A stretch of 38,810 nucleotides of DNA, from the NCBI GenBank assembly GCA_902608415.1, contig CACLNZ010000008.1:1-38810 (forward strand). Direction: 5' to 3'. Below, one piece after another: positions 14,378 to 23,553 of the stretch; the stretch's first letter is position 1, and each line of letters begins with the position of its first letter. Origin of the DNA: an uncultured PS1 clade bacterium (lineage in GTDB: Bacteria > Pseudomonadota > Alphaproteobacteria > MED-G09). Made by a program: the position numbers and the translations under genes. The notes beneath the pieces were generated by a model. The model was not told the DNA's origin, made no database searches, and worked only from the letters and a program-made list of their open reading frames with translations.

Positions 14378-15121
14378 CTAAAACTCATAACCAATTTTGA
14401 ATCCATATTTTGAATTCTTTTTGTCTGTTCCAATTGGAGGAGATGAGTCATGGGCATATTCATAATTAATGTTAATAAAGAAATTATCTGTAGCTTTTAC
14501 TTTTAGACTTAGCCTTAGAAGTGATCTTATTTCAGAGAAATCCTCTACATCTGGTTGAAAATAGATCAAAGTATTAATTGATGTATTGTTTGAAATGTTA
14601 AATAAATAATTTAAATAGGTGTTTGCTCTTACTGTATTTCTCTCATCAAGATTAATCCTTTTTTCATTTTCATCAAATAGACCAACTCCTAGCCTTAAAT
14701 TTTTTATTGGACTAAGTCTTAGTCCTATTCCAATAAGATTTCTTTCTTCGATTTTTTCTAAAGGTTTTTCATTCGTTTGAATAAAAAATTCTGCCGCTAT
14801 AAGTGATGATATTTTTCTGGCAAACCTAAGATGCAGAAATGTATTGTCTTCATTTATTCTTTCATCTTTTTCTCTTCTAGAATAATTAAATATTAAAAAC
14901 CTATTCCAAACCTCATTATTAAAATCAAACCTTGTTCCTATTGAATAATTTGTTCTATCGACTGTTCCACTTGAACCGTCAAAGCCAATATTAAGTGATA
15001 GTTTAGTTCCAATTAAATCTTCTTTACGTGATGTTTCTATATCAACAATTTGACTCTCTAGAGTAGTGCTAAAAATAATAAAAGAGATAAGGGTTAAAAT
15101 TTTTATATTATAAAAACTCAT
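14378..15121 (-). CDS. Outer-membrane beta-barrel protein (DUF481-like)
   Basis: A signal sequence (about residues 1-23) leads into alternating hydrophobic and polar beta strands typical of a 10-14 strand barrel, such as LIGTKLSLNIGFDGSSGTVD and NLIGIGLRLSPIKNLRLGVG. The chain ends YGFKIGYEF, with the terminal phenylalanine that signals BAM-mediated insertion. Size and strand rhythm resemble the DUF481/YdiY group, a pattern-level match. Its start overlaps the stop of the upstream MscS gene in ATGA, so the two membrane proteins are probably made together. Confidence 0.75.
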   Translation of the reverse strand: MSFYNIKILTLISFIIFSTTLESQIVDIETSRKEDLIGTKLSLNIGFDGSSGTVDRTNYSIGTRFDFNNEVWNRFLIFNYSRREKDERINEDNTFLHLRFARKISSLIAAEFFIQTNEKPLEKIEERNLIGIGLRLSPIKNLRLGVGLFDENEKRINLDERNTVRANTYLNYLFNISNNTSINTLIYFQPDVEDFSEIRSLLRLSLKVKATDNFFININYEYAHDSSPPIGTDKKNSKYGFKIGYEF

Positions 15122-16101
15122 TTTATATTTTCTTTAATGTGAATGTCTCTTTGTGGAAAAGGAATTTCAATATTATTTTCTTTAAATTTATTCCATATAT
15201 CAAACATTACCTCACTTTGTGGACCGAATCTTCCTTCATCAACATCACCAATCCAAAAATGAAGTAAAAAATTAACTGAGCTATCAGCGAATTCTCTCAA
15301 AAAGCAATTCGGCTGCGGATCTTTGAGTGTTCTCGGGTGTTCTATAGCAGCTTCCAATATTAGTTTTTTTACTAGATTTAGATCTGAAGAGTATGAAACA
15401 CCTATGGTTATTTCTATTCTTGAGTCAGTATCTGAATGTGTATAGTTTATAACTTTACTTGTAATAAGATCTTCATTTGGCACCATAACTTCTTTACCAT
15501 CAAAAGTTCTTATCCTCGAATTCCTTTGCCCAGTGTTTTTAAGAGTACCTAAAGTGCCATCATTTAATTGAATAATATCTTCATTTTCTATTGTGCTATC
15601 AAAAAGAAGAATAATGCCACTAACATAATTCGATATAATTTTTTGTAATCCAAATCCAATACCTACTACTAGAGCAGAAGTTAGAAATGCTAAACTTGAT
15701 AAATCTACACCAAGTATATTTAGGCCAATTATAATAAATAAAATAAACAAAAATATTTTAGATATTAGGGAGATCCTATTAATTGTATTTGAATTAAATA
15801 TTGAGGAATTTAATTTTGATAGTTTGTTTATACTTTTATCAGCCAAATCAATCACAAAACCAGTAATTGAAAAGAATGCTGTTGAAAGCAAAATAAATCT
15901 TATGCCATCGTAAACAGTATAACGATCTTCATTTATAGAAATTGATAGCGTTTCAGAGTCAAGAATATTTTTAACCGACTGAAGAAATGAAAGGTTGTCT
16001 AATGAAAATAAAATTAATAATGAAAAAACCAAAATGGATATGGCCAAAAATAATCTTGGTATAAAAATGGCAAGAACTAATTTTCTAAAAAAAGTTTTCA
16101 T
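15118..16101 (-). CDS. Small-conductance mechanosensitive channel (MscS family)
   Basis: MscS channels open under membrane tension and release solutes during osmotic downshock. The 327-residue product has three or four membrane helices in its first 160 residues. The pore helix region LAFLTSALVVGIGFGLQKII is followed by SNYVSGIILLFDSTIENEDI, the MscS signature at the helix/beta-domain junction. The beta domain contains GTLGTLKNTGQRNSRIRTFD and GKEVMVPNEDLI, and the alpha/beta cytoplasmic part ends near IPFPQRDIH. It precedes and overlaps the barrel-protein gene. A divergent spacer of 117 bases separates it from the ABM gene. Confidence 0.95.
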   Translation of the reverse strand: MKTFFRKLVLAIFIPRLFLAISILVFSLLILFSLDNLSFLQSVKNILDSETLSISINEDRYTVYDGIRFILLSTAFFSITGFVIDLADKSINKLSKLNSSIFNSNTINRISLISKIFLFILFIIIGLNILGVDLSSLAFLTSALVVGIGFGLQKIISNYVSGIILLFDSTIENEDIIQLNDGTLGTLKNTGQRNSRIRTFDGKEVMVPNEDLITSKVINYTHSDTDSRIEITIGVSYSSDLNLVKKLILEAAIEHPRTLKDPQPNCFLREFADSSVNFLLHFWIGDVDEGRFGPQSEVMFDIWNKFKENNIEIPFPQRDIHIKENIK

Positions 16102-16218
16102 TTAAATTTAATTATCAGATTCGCGGTATTTATTTATTATTATTATTGTATTAGTGTTAAATAAGTATCTGCTATTATTAAGTAGATTCAAAGAACACTA
16201 ACAACTGGAGTAATTATT

Positions 16219-16572
16219 ATGGAAAATACTGATATTATCATTACAGCTACATTTGATGTTGATCCGAAGGAGTTGGATGATTTAATGACGAAATGTAAAC
16301 CACTTATAGATGGTGCTCTTGAAGAGGATGGCTGCCAGGATTATAGCTGGACTTTAGATCCATTTGTACCTGGACGCATATGGGTAATGGAAAGATGGGA
16401 AAGCGAAGAATCATTAAAAAAACACTTTGAAGATGAGTGGTACAAAAATATGGGAGCAACTTTAAATGAGGTAGGTCTTTTGAATGCTTTCTCAGCAAAA
16501 TATAAAATAGTAAAACAGGAGCCTGTTTATGATGATTCAGGAACTCCAAGAGCTGATTTTTTTAGTGAATAA
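16219..16572 (+). CDS. Antibiotic-biosynthesis-monooxygenase (ABM) fold protein
   Basis: The 117-residue product matches the dimeric ferredoxin-like ABM pattern: IIITATFDVDPKELDDLMTK, then GALEEDGCQDYSWTLDPFVP, and the RIWVMERWESEESLKKHFED strand-helix unit. Family members include cofactor-free monooxygenases and stress proteins, and the substrate cannot be told. A GGAG site precedes the ATG. It starts a run of three small same-strand genes (ABM, NTF2-like, VOC) with short gaps, a likely operon for small-molecule chemistry. Confidence 0.85.
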   Translation: MENTDIIITATFDVDPKELDDLMTKCKPLIDGALEEDGCQDYSWTLDPFVPGRIWVMERWESEESLKKHFEDEWYKNMGATLNEVGLLNAFSAKYKIVKQEPVYDDSGTPRADFFSE

Positions 16573-16608
16573 TTAAGATAATAAGAAATAAATTATAGGA
16601 AATACGAT

Positions 16609-17067
16609 ATGAGTGATGAATATGCAATTAGACAATTAGTGGAAAAATACGCTGATGCAGTAAACAGAGTAGATAAAGAAGATTGGGCCTCTACTTGGTG
16701 TGAAGATTCAGAATGGGATTTGAGTAGTATGCCTGCTGTAACAGGAAAAGATGCAATTGTTGAATTATGGGTTAATGCTATGTCAGGCTTCCCTTTTGTT
16801 GCTCAGTTGATTCAAAATGGTACAACTGAAATTAATGGTGATACAGCAACTGGTAGATGGTATATTGTTGAACATATACAAACTACAGAAAAAGACTCTG
16901 ATGGTAATCCTGTAGGTTTTTTTAATATTGGTGTTTATCAAGATAAATATATTAAAGAAAATGGTAAATGGTTCTTTAAATTAAGAAAATATGCTGTTCT
17001 TTATAATGATAATGGAACAGGAAATATGACTGGAACTGCTAATCCTTACCCTGAATTGATAAAATAA
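16609..17067 (+). CDS. NTF2-fold (SnoaL_4) protein
   Basis: The 152 residues begin MSDEYAIRQLVEKYADAVNR, the usual first helix, then VDKEDWASTWCEDSEWDLSS, AVTGKDAIVELWVNAM, and the strand TATGRWYIVEHIQTTEKDSD followed by WFFKLRKYAVLYND. The R-W-Y-I and E-H pattern on the central strand is common in SnoaL_4 proteins. It is cytoplasmic. The position between an ABM and a VOC gene suggests a role with these two small enzymes. Confidence 0.87.
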   Translation: MSDEYAIRQLVEKYADAVNRVDKEDWASTWCEDSEWDLSSMPAVTGKDAIVELWVNAMSGFPFVAQLIQNGTTEINGDTATGRWYIVEHIQTTEKDSDGNPVGFFNIGVYQDKYIKENGKWFFKLRKYAVLYNDNGTGNMTGTANPYPELIK

Positions 17068-17071
17068 TATT

Positions 17072-17488
17072 GTGGCAAAACTAGGTTTTACAGGTATTGG
17101 TGTTTCTAATTTAAGAAAATCATCCGATTTTTATCAAAAGATTTTAGAGCTAGAAGAAAAAGGTACATATGAAAATGTTGAAGTTGATCTTCAGGATGGC
17201 AGTAGTTTTTGTATAGATGAAATTGTTTTAGGCGAGACTGGCTCTGAAGAAAAACTCCTTATTTTGATGAACTGGCCTAATGAAAAAAGATTATATGATG
17301 GCCTTAATATTAAAGTAGTTTTTGCTGTTGATGATGCTAGTTTAACAATGGATTTAATCCGTAATAATGGTGGTATTGTTGATCGTGAGGCCTTACCTCA
17401 TTACACAATTGAAGGTGGTTTAGTAGGCTTGGCTAGAGATTTTGATAACAATGTTATTGAGATTGTTCAATGGCCAAAAGAAGCCTAA
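17072..17488 (+). CDS. VOC (glyoxalase/dioxygenase superfamily) protein
   Basis: VOC proteins use a metal centre for glyoxalase, isomerase or dioxygenase reactions. The 138-residue product opens with LGFTGIGVSNLRKSSDFYQK, the classic strand-helix start, has an internal strand with LLILMNWPN, and ends RDFDNNVIEIVQW, where the final Glu is the usual metal ligand position. The start is GTG, four bases after the preceding stop. The normal first His ligand is not obvious, since GFTGIGV replaces the more common H-x-x-I-x-V, so metal binding is uncertain. The end overlaps the convergent acyltransferase by 4 bases. Confidence 0.83.
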   Translation: MAKLGFTGIGVSNLRKSSDFYQKILELEEKGTYENVEVDLQDGSSFCIDEIVLGETGSEEKLLILMNWPNEKRLYDGLNIKVVFAVDDASLTMDLIRNNGGIVDREALPHYTIEGGLVGLARDFDNNVIEIVQWPKEA

Positions 17489-18351
17489 AACTCAGGAAAA
17501 TCCTTTCCAAAAGGAATATCAAAATTATCTAATGAAGGATTTAAATTATATGTCATGTTTCTAAGATAATTTGATAATTCATCATTTGTCATAGACTCAT
17601 CTAAGGTATCAAAATTTATTGGATCGCCAATTCTTAATGGAACTGATGAGTTTATTCTTCTTCTTACTTCATGAAAGAGTAATGCAGATCTTAAAGTTTG
17701 ACTAATATGGCTTGCAACATGAAATAAACGACTGTTTTGTCCATAAAAATATATTGGTAGAATAGTAGCTTTGCTGCGCTTTATTAATCTAGCAGTAAAG
17801 TTTCTCCATTTTGGATCATAAGCCTCTTTAGTAAACACAGTATTAGTTGTAGAAACAGTTCCACCTGGAAAAATTACTACAGCACCGCCATCATTAAGAA
17901 AATTTCTAGCAGTCTTTCTTGTTTCTATATTTGTGTTAAGTGCTTCTTTAGTTCCAGAGAAATCAATAGGCAGAAGATAGCCCTTTGTTTCAGGCGCTCT
18001 TAATAATAAGGCATGAGTTAAAACCTTGAATTCTTTTCTTATTTTTTTAGATAACCAACAAATAACTAAACCATCAAGCACACCAAAAGGGTGGTTAGCC
18101 ACAATAACTAAAGGACCATCTTTTGGTATTTTTACAATTTTTTCTTCATTATATTTTACATTTAATTCTAAAACATCAATACATCCATCCCAAAAGTCTT
18201 TCCAATTTTCTGGCTGAGTTTGATAGCTTCTATAAAGGTTATACAATTTAGGTTGGCCAGAAAAAAATTCAATAGACCGTATGAAGGCTTTTCTTGAAAA
18301 CGAATCTTCTGGATTCGCATAACTAAAATATTTTGTATCTAAATATTCCAT
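17485..18351 (-). CDS. Lysophospholipid acyltransferase family protein (PlsC fold)
   Basis: This family moves an acyl chain to a glycerophosphate, lysolipid or amino-acid lipid at the inner membrane. The 288-residue product has the motif VIVANHPFGVLDGLVICWLS (about residues 85-104) with the catalytic His and Asp, and later VVIFPGGTVSTTN, the substrate-binding P-G-G/T block. NHPFG is the variant seen in a distinct LPLAT subgroup that includes hemolysin/OlsA-like enzymes. No clear membrane segment is seen at the N-terminus. It follows the rhomboid gene with only three bases between them, so the two are likely one transcript. Confidence 0.88.
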   Translation of the reverse strand: MEYLDTKYFSYANPEDSFSRKAFIRSIEFFSGQPKLYNLYRSYQTQPENWKDFWDGCIDVLELNVKYNEEKIVKIPKDGPLVIVANHPFGVLDGLVICWLSKKIRKEFKVLTHALLLRAPETKGYLLPIDFSGTKEALNTNIETRKTARNFLNDGGAVVIFPGGTVSTTNTVFTKEAYDPKWRNFTARLIKRSKATILPIYFYGQNSRLFHVASHISQTLRSALLFHEVRRRINSSVPLRIGDPINFDTLDESMTNDELSNYLRNMTYNLNPSLDNFDIPFGKDFPEF

Positions 18352-18354
18352 TCA

Positions 18355-19107
18355 TTAATCTTTGTCTTTTACTTTACCAATAGTGGGCATATGTCTCAAA
18401 TAATCTTTATCACTAATTTTTATCAGAGTATATTTAGTATTTGATGCAGGGGCAAATAGAGGTTTATTTCTTTTCTTTAATAATGGAGCAAGAATCATTC
18501 CAGCTATAAAGCCTCCAATATGTGCGGAATAGGCTACTCCTGATTGACCCTGATCTATAACATTAATTAATTGAAGACCCATCCAAATCCCAAGCACAAT
18601 GAAAGCGGGTACAGTAATTAGTCGAACAATAAAAACTATCCACATAAATACCCAAATTTTTGCTCTTGGGTACATGATTAAATATGCCCCTAACACTCCT
18701 GCAATTGCCCCGCTAGCACCTATCATAGGGACAGGGCTAGTAGGATCATAAAGAATTTGAGCAAAAACCGCGGCAAAACCACATAATAAATAAAATATTA
18801 TGAATCTAACTTTTCCAAAACTATCTTCAATATTATCTCCGAATATCCATAAATAGACCATGTTACCTATGAGATGCGATATATTACCATGAACAAACAT
18901 TGAGCTTATTATTGTAAACCATTGATTATTAATGTTATTTATTAATTTGACTGGCGTTATTCCGAATGATCTAACAAAATTATTGAAATCTATCTGATTT
19001 AATCCCATTTGGTAGAAAAATATCAAAGAACATAGGATTATTAGAAGCCAGGATATATAAGGCCTTATTGAGGTCGGATTATCATCTCTGAATGGAAAAA
19101 AGAACAT
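18355..19107 (-). CDS. Rhomboid-family intramembrane serine protease
   Basis: Rhomboids cleave membrane proteins within the bilayer. The 250 residues carry six predicted helices. FVHGNISHLIGNMVYLWIFG is the conserved second helix, GASGAIAGVLGAYLI holds the nucleophile Ser in GxSG, and HIGGFIAGMIL holds the catalytic His on the last helix. Thus both members of the dyad are present and the enzyme should be active. The N-terminus FFPFRDDNPTSIRPYISW is typical of the compact bacterial form. It is upstream of, and nearly touching, the acyltransferase gene. Confidence 0.95.
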   Translation of the reverse strand: MFFFPFRDDNPTSIRPYISWLLIILCSLIFFYQMGLNQIDFNNFVRSFGITPVKLINNINNQWFTIISSMFVHGNISHLIGNMVYLWIFGDNIEDSFGKVRFIIFYLLCGFAAVFAQILYDPTSPVPMIGASGAIAGVLGAYLIMYPRAKIWVFMWIVFIVRLITVPAFIVLGIWMGLQLINVIDQGQSGVAYSAHIGGFIAGMILAPLLKKRNKPLFAPASNTKYTLIKISDKDYLRHMPTIGKVKDKD

Positions 19108-19216
19108 TTAATAAATACCTAGCTATCCTTATTTTTAGTTACATAGAGATACAAGAGTTGATTTCAAATATACAACAAAATCAGTCATTTTATCCAATCA
19201 TTAATAACATTAAACT

Positions 19217-20545
19217 ATGACAAAAAAAATAACATCAATAGTTCTTGCTGCCGGAAAAGGAACAAGAATGAATTCAAGCTTACCTAAGCCAATGCATTCT
19301 GTAGCTGGAAAACCTATGTTGTCTCATATAATAGAAAACATAAATGCAGCAAGTATTAATGATATTATAGTCGTTATTAACAATGATAGTGATGATTTAA
19401 AAAATTATCTCAATAAAAACCATCCTGATATAAGAACTTCCATTCAAAAAAATCAAAATGGAACTGGTGATGCAGTTAAATCTGTATTTAATAATTATGA
19501 TTTATCCGACAGTGATGGGGTAGTAGTTGTTTTTGGTGATACCCCTTTACTAAGACCAGAAACAATTCAGAAACTATCAGAATCCTCTGTAAAAAGTGAT
19601 TTAACTATTATGGTTTTTGAAGCTGATAACCCTAAAGGATATGGAAGAATTATTTTAAAGGACAACAAGCTTCATTCAATCGTTGAAGAAATTAATACTA
19701 CTGAAGAAAATAAGAATATTAAACTCTGCAATGGTGGTGTTATGGCATTTAAAAATAATGATTTAGGAAAACTTTTGGAATTACTTAAAAATGACAACCC
19801 TAAAAAAGAATTTATTTTATCTGATATGGTTGAAATTATTAACAATCAAGGCGGTTTATCTGAATACATACAATGCGAAGAACTTGAAATTTTTGGTGTT
19901 GATACAAAAATAGGTTTAGCAAAAGCTGAAAAAGAATTTCAAAATAGATTAAGAGAAAAATTTATGTCCGCAGGAGTCACTTTACTTGATCCTGAGTCTG
20001 TTTTTTTTCAATCAGATACTGTTATTGAAGAAAATGTTGTAATTCAAAATAATGTCTTTTTTGGAAAAAATGTTCATTTAAAAAGTGGTGTGTTTGTAAG
20101 ATCATTTTCATATGTGGAAGAGGCTATCATTCATGAAAATGCCACAATTGGACCATTTTCTCGTCTTAGAGGCAATGTAAGCATTGGTATGGATTGTAAA
20201 ATAGGGAATTTCGTCGAAGTTAAAAACTCAACTTTAGCTAAAGATGTTAAAGCAAGTCATCTCTCCTATCTGGGAGATAGTCAAATTGAAGAAAATGCGA
20301 ATATTGGAGCAGGAACAATTACTTGTAATTATGATGGTGTAAATAAAAACAAGACTCATATTGGAAAAAATACTTTTATTGGGTCTAACGCTTCCCTCGT
20401 TGCGCCTGTTGAAATTGGAGACAACGCTCATATTGGTGCTGGTTCAGTGATTACAAAAAATGTTGAAAAAGAAAGTTTAGTTTTAACAAGAGCGCCTTTA
20501 AAGACTGTTTCAAATTGGGCAAAGAAATTCTTAGGCAATAATTAG
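19217..20545 (+). CDS. glmU: Bifunctional UDP-GlcNAc pyrophosphorylase / GlcN-1-P acetyltransferase
   Basis: GlmU acetylates glucosamine-1-phosphate and then joins it to UTP, giving UDP-GlcNAc for peptidoglycan and lipopolysaccharide. The N-terminal uridyltransferase has the motif LAAGKGTRM (about residues 10-18) with KPM after it, VVFGDTPLL, and NPKGYGRII. The C-terminal left-handed beta-helix has hexapeptide repeats from about 255 and the acetyl-CoA site CNYDGVNKNKTHIG. The 442 residues agree with the family (456 in E. coli). No strong ribosome site is seen at the ATG. glmS follows after nine bases, and the two enzymes act in consecutive steps of the same pathway. Confidence 0.98.
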   Translation: MTKKITSIVLAAGKGTRMNSSLPKPMHSVAGKPMLSHIIENINAASINDIIVVINNDSDDLKNYLNKNHPDIRTSIQKNQNGTGDAVKSVFNNYDLSDSDGVVVVFGDTPLLRPETIQKLSESSVKSDLTIMVFEADNPKGYGRIILKDNKLHSIVEEINTTEENKNIKLCNGGVMAFKNNDLGKLLELLKNDNPKKEFILSDMVEIINNQGGLSEYIQCEELEIFGVDTKIGLAKAEKEFQNRLREKFMSAGVTLLDPESVFFQSDTVIEENVVIQNNVFFGKNVHLKSGVFVRSFSYVEEAIIHENATIGPFSRLRGNVSIGMDCKIGNFVEVKNSTLAKDVKASHLSYLGDSQIEENANIGAGTITCNYDGVNKNKTHIGKNTFIGSNASLVAPVEIGDNAHIGAGSVITKNVEKESLVLTRAPLKTVSNWAKKFLGNN

Positions 20546-20554
20546 GAGATTTTT

Positions 20555-22387
20555 ATGTGTGGTATTTTTGGTGTTATAGCAAATAACGATAATGTAAAAG
20601 ATCAAATTTTCGATGGTCTGAGAAGACTTGAATATCGTGGATATGACTCTTCAGGCATCGCAACCATTAATAATGATCAGATTAATTGTATAAAGTCTCA
20701 AGGTAATTTAGATCAGCTCCAAAAAAAATTAATTAATGAAGAGTTATTAGGTAATATTGGTATAGGTCATACTAGATGGGCTACTCATGGGGTTCCTAAC
20801 GAAGCAAATGCTCACCCGCACACAACTGATGAAGTTGCAGTTGTTCATAATGGTATTATTGAGAACTTTTCTTTACTTAAAAATCAGATTGCAGAAACAG
20901 GTATAAACTTTAAAAGTGATACTGACACTGAAGCAATTACACATCTCATTACTCTATATTTAAAGTCAGGGATGGGAAGTTACGATGCTATAAGAGCTAC
21001 AACTGAAGATATTCAAGGATCTTATGCATTGGCAATCATAATAAGATCGGAACCAAATAAATTATATGCTGTTAGAAAAGGAAGCCCTCTTGCTATTGGG
21101 TCATCAGAAAGTAAAAATTATATTGGGTCAGATGGTTATTCCTTAGGTAATTATTGTAATGAAGTTGCCTATTTAAAAGACGGAGACATCGCGATCATAA
21201 AGAGCGATACTTTTGAGATTTTTGATAGCCAAAATGAATTTGTAAATAGAAAATCGCAAATAATAGATCAGACCGTTACACTATCAGAAAAAGGTGTATT
21301 TAAGCACTTTATGTCAAAAGAGATTCATGAGCAGCCAAGTGTAATTCAAGATTCTATTAGTCATTATATTAATAATGAAGACTTAACAGTGAATTTACCA
21401 AAATTACCATTTAATATTACTAATTTGAAAAACATCACTTTAGTCGCGTGTGGAAGCTCATATTATTCTGGATTAGTTGCCCGTGAATGGTTTGAAAAAC
21501 TAGCTCGTGTGAAAGTTGATGTTGAAATTGCTTCTGAGTTTAGGTATCGAGAGGCTCCAACGGATTCAAGCGGACTAACTGTATTTATCTCTCAATCAGG
21601 TGAAACAGCTGATACTTTAGCGGCTTTAAAGCATTGTAAAAAACTTAATCAAAAAACTATTTCAATAGTGAATGTACCAAATTCCTCTATGTGTAGAAAC
21701 TCAGATTCATCTCTTAAAATTTTTGCTGGACCTGAGATAGGCGTTGCATCGACTAAGGCCTTTACCTGTCAGCTCGTTGTTTTGGCATCTTTAGCTATTC
21801 ATATTGGAAGGATAAATGGAAATCTATCTGATGATGATGAAAATAATTATGTAAAATCACTACTTGATATCCCAAGATTAATTTCAAATGTCTTAGATCA
21901 AGAAGAAGATCTTATTAAAATTGTAAAAGAATTAAATCCAATAAAAAATGCTTTATACCTTGGAAGAGGGCAAATGTATCCTGTTGCTCTTGAGGGTGCA
22001 TTAAAACTAAAAGAAATTTCTTATATTCATGCAGAGGGTTATCCTGCTGGTGAAATGAAGCATGGGCCAATAGCTCTTTTGGAAAAAGGTCTTCCTGTAA
22101 TAATTGGTGCGCCATCATTTAACTTATTTGATAAAACAGCATCCAATCTTTATGAGGTTATTGCAAGAGATGGAAATGTTTTACTTGTTACTGATCAAAA
22201 GGGTTTAAATCATCTTGGCGATATTGCAGAAAAAATAAAATCATTTATAGTTGATGAGGCCAATATTATTACTGCACCATTTATTTATACCATTCCATAC
22301 CAACTTTTTGCTTATCATACAGCTCTTCTTAAAGGAACTGATGTTGATCAACCAAGGAATTTAGCGAAATCAGTAACTGTGGAGTAG
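20555..22387 (+). CDS. glmS: Glutamine-fructose-6-phosphate aminotransferase
   Basis: GlmS makes glucosamine-6-phosphate from fructose-6-phosphate and glutamine, the first committed step to UDP-GlcNAc. The N-terminal glutaminase begins MCGIFGVI, where Cys2 is the nucleophile after Met removal, with HTRWATHGVPNEANAHPHT following. Two SIS domains hold the sugar site: LVACGSSYYSGLVAREWFEK and ISQSGETADTLAALK in the first, and ALYLGRGQMYPVALEGALKL with AEGYPAGEMKHGPIALL in the second. The C-terminal tail NLAKSVTVE is the usual one. The 610 residues match E. coli GlmS. A GGAG site precedes the ATG. No glmS ribozyme is seen, as expected in this lineage. Confidence 0.99.
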   Translation: MCGIFGVIANNDNVKDQIFDGLRRLEYRGYDSSGIATINNDQINCIKSQGNLDQLQKKLINEELLGNIGIGHTRWATHGVPNEANAHPHTTDEVAVVHNGIIENFSLLKNQIAETGINFKSDTDTEAITHLITLYLKSGMGSYDAIRATTEDIQGSYALAIIIRSEPNKLYAVRKGSPLAIGSSESKNYIGSDGYSLGNYCNEVAYLKDGDIAIIKSDTFEIFDSQNEFVNRKSQIIDQTVTLSEKGVFKHFMSKEIHEQPSVIQDSISHYINNEDLTVNLPKLPFNITNLKNITLVACGSSYYSGLVAREWFEKLARVKVDVEIASEFRYREAPTDSSGLTVFISQSGETADTLAALKHCKKLNQKTISIVNVPNSSMCRNSDSSLKIFAGPEIGVASTKAFTCQLVVLASLAIHIGRINGNLSDDDENNYVKSLLDIPRLISNVLDQEEDLIKIVKELNPIKNALYLGRGQMYPVALEGALKLKEISYIHAEGYPAGEMKHGPIALLEKGLPVIIGAPSFNLFDKTASNLYEVIARDGNVLLVTDQKGLNHLGDIAEKIKSFIVDEANIITAPFIYTIPYQLFAYHTALLKGTDVDQPRNLAKSVTVE

Positions 22388-22466
22388 TTTACAACAGTAA
22401 ATTAGACTTTGAGAGAAAGTATAAATAAGTTATCGTTTGTTTATTGTTTTTTGATTAGAGTTATTT

Positions 22467-23498
22467 ATGGCAACAGTTAAGCAAATTGGAAGTCTTTTAG
22501 AAAAATCTTTCGAAAAATGGGATTTCAAAAAAGCAATTAGATTAAGTGATAATGAGTCAAAAACAAGAGACTATTTAATAGAGCCCCTTTTCAATTTACT
22601 TGGTTTTAATAAAATGGATCATTACTCCCATGAATTCAGCTTAAGGAATTCAAAGGGCGGGATAAAAAAAGTTGATATGGTTGTAACCCTTAACGGTAAA
22701 AACCCAATAATGTTAGTAGAATGTAAAAAAGCAACTTTAAATTTAAATAAATCTCATTTTAAACAGTTATCTAAATATTTTGAGCATCACAAAGAGTCCA
22801 AAGTTGGAATTCTCACAAATGGAGTTGTTTATGAATTTTATACTGTTAAATGGAATGATAAAAAAGTTTTAAGCAATAAGCCCTTTTTAATTTTTAATCT
22901 CAAAGATTTTACAAGGGCAGATTTAGAGGAAATTGCAGTTTTTCATATCCAGCTTTTTGATGTGAAGGAGATTTTAAAAATTTCAGAAAAAACATATTTT
23001 CTTAATGACTTTAATATAGCGCTTACTAAAACATTATTCCCAGGGAGTGATGAACTTTTAAAGATTATTTATCAAAATATGGGTGGAAAAATAACTACAG
23101 ATAATGTTAAAATTCGATTGCGTAAACTTTTAAATTCAGTTTCACTTAATGAGTCCATTGAAAAAATAAAAGTTCTTGAAGGGAAAGAGTCCTCAACAGG
23201 AATTTTTACCTCTGGTGAAGAGCTTAAAGCATTTCAGATAATAAAAACTATTTTGGTAATGAACCCTAGACTTAAACCTCATTACGATAGATTTAGTTTT
23301 AAGGATTACAAGGGGCAATTTAAAATAGTTGTAGATGAAATGCCCTCGAAAGAGATTTGTAACCTTGCTATCGCCAAATCAACTAAAAGCATATCAATAG
23401 AGAATAATTCTTATGATTTAAAAAATATTTCTACTATTGAGTTAACTAAGTTTAAGAAGAAATTGGTAGATTCTGCTATAAAATTTTTTAAAAATTAA
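22467..23498 (+). CDS. Orphan type I restriction HsdR N-terminal-domain protein
   Basis: The 343-residue product carries a PD-(D/E)xK nuclease core: Asp70 in KKVDMVVTLNG and Glu85/Lys87 in LVECKKAT. The lead-in TRDYLIEPLFNLLGF and the lag-in VGILTNGVVYEFYT are typical of the HsdR_N fold. The C-terminal part (about 240-343) has the alpha/beta layout often seen behind such nucleases. No helicase motor, methylase or specificity gene is nearby, so it is not a complete type I system. Candidates are a stand-alone nuclease in defence or DNA repair. It follows glmS after a gap of about 79 bases and may have its own promoter. Confidence 0.82.
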   Translation: MATVKQIGSLLEKSFEKWDFKKAIRLSDNESKTRDYLIEPLFNLLGFNKMDHYSHEFSLRNSKGGIKKVDMVVTLNGKNPIMLVECKKATLNLNKSHFKQLSKYFEHHKESKVGILTNGVVYEFYTVKWNDKKVLSNKPFLIFNLKDFTRADLEEIAVFHIQLFDVKEILKISEKTYFLNDFNIALTKTLFPGSDELLKIIYQNMGGKITTDNVKIRLRKLLNSVSLNESIEKIKVLEGKESSTGIFTSGEELKAFQIIKTILVMNPRLKPHYDRFSFKDYKGQFKIVVDEMPSKEICNLAIAKSTKSISIENNSYDLKNISTIELTKFKKKLVDSAIKFFKN

Positions 23499-23553
23499 TA
23501 ATCTATTATTTATTGTTGTAAAGCACTCGATAACTGAGGAGTAGAAAGAAAAA

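Noticed and set aside
20546-20554. glmS ribozyme or riboswitch before glmS
   Set aside because: Only nine bases separate glmU and glmS, leaving no room for the ribozyme.
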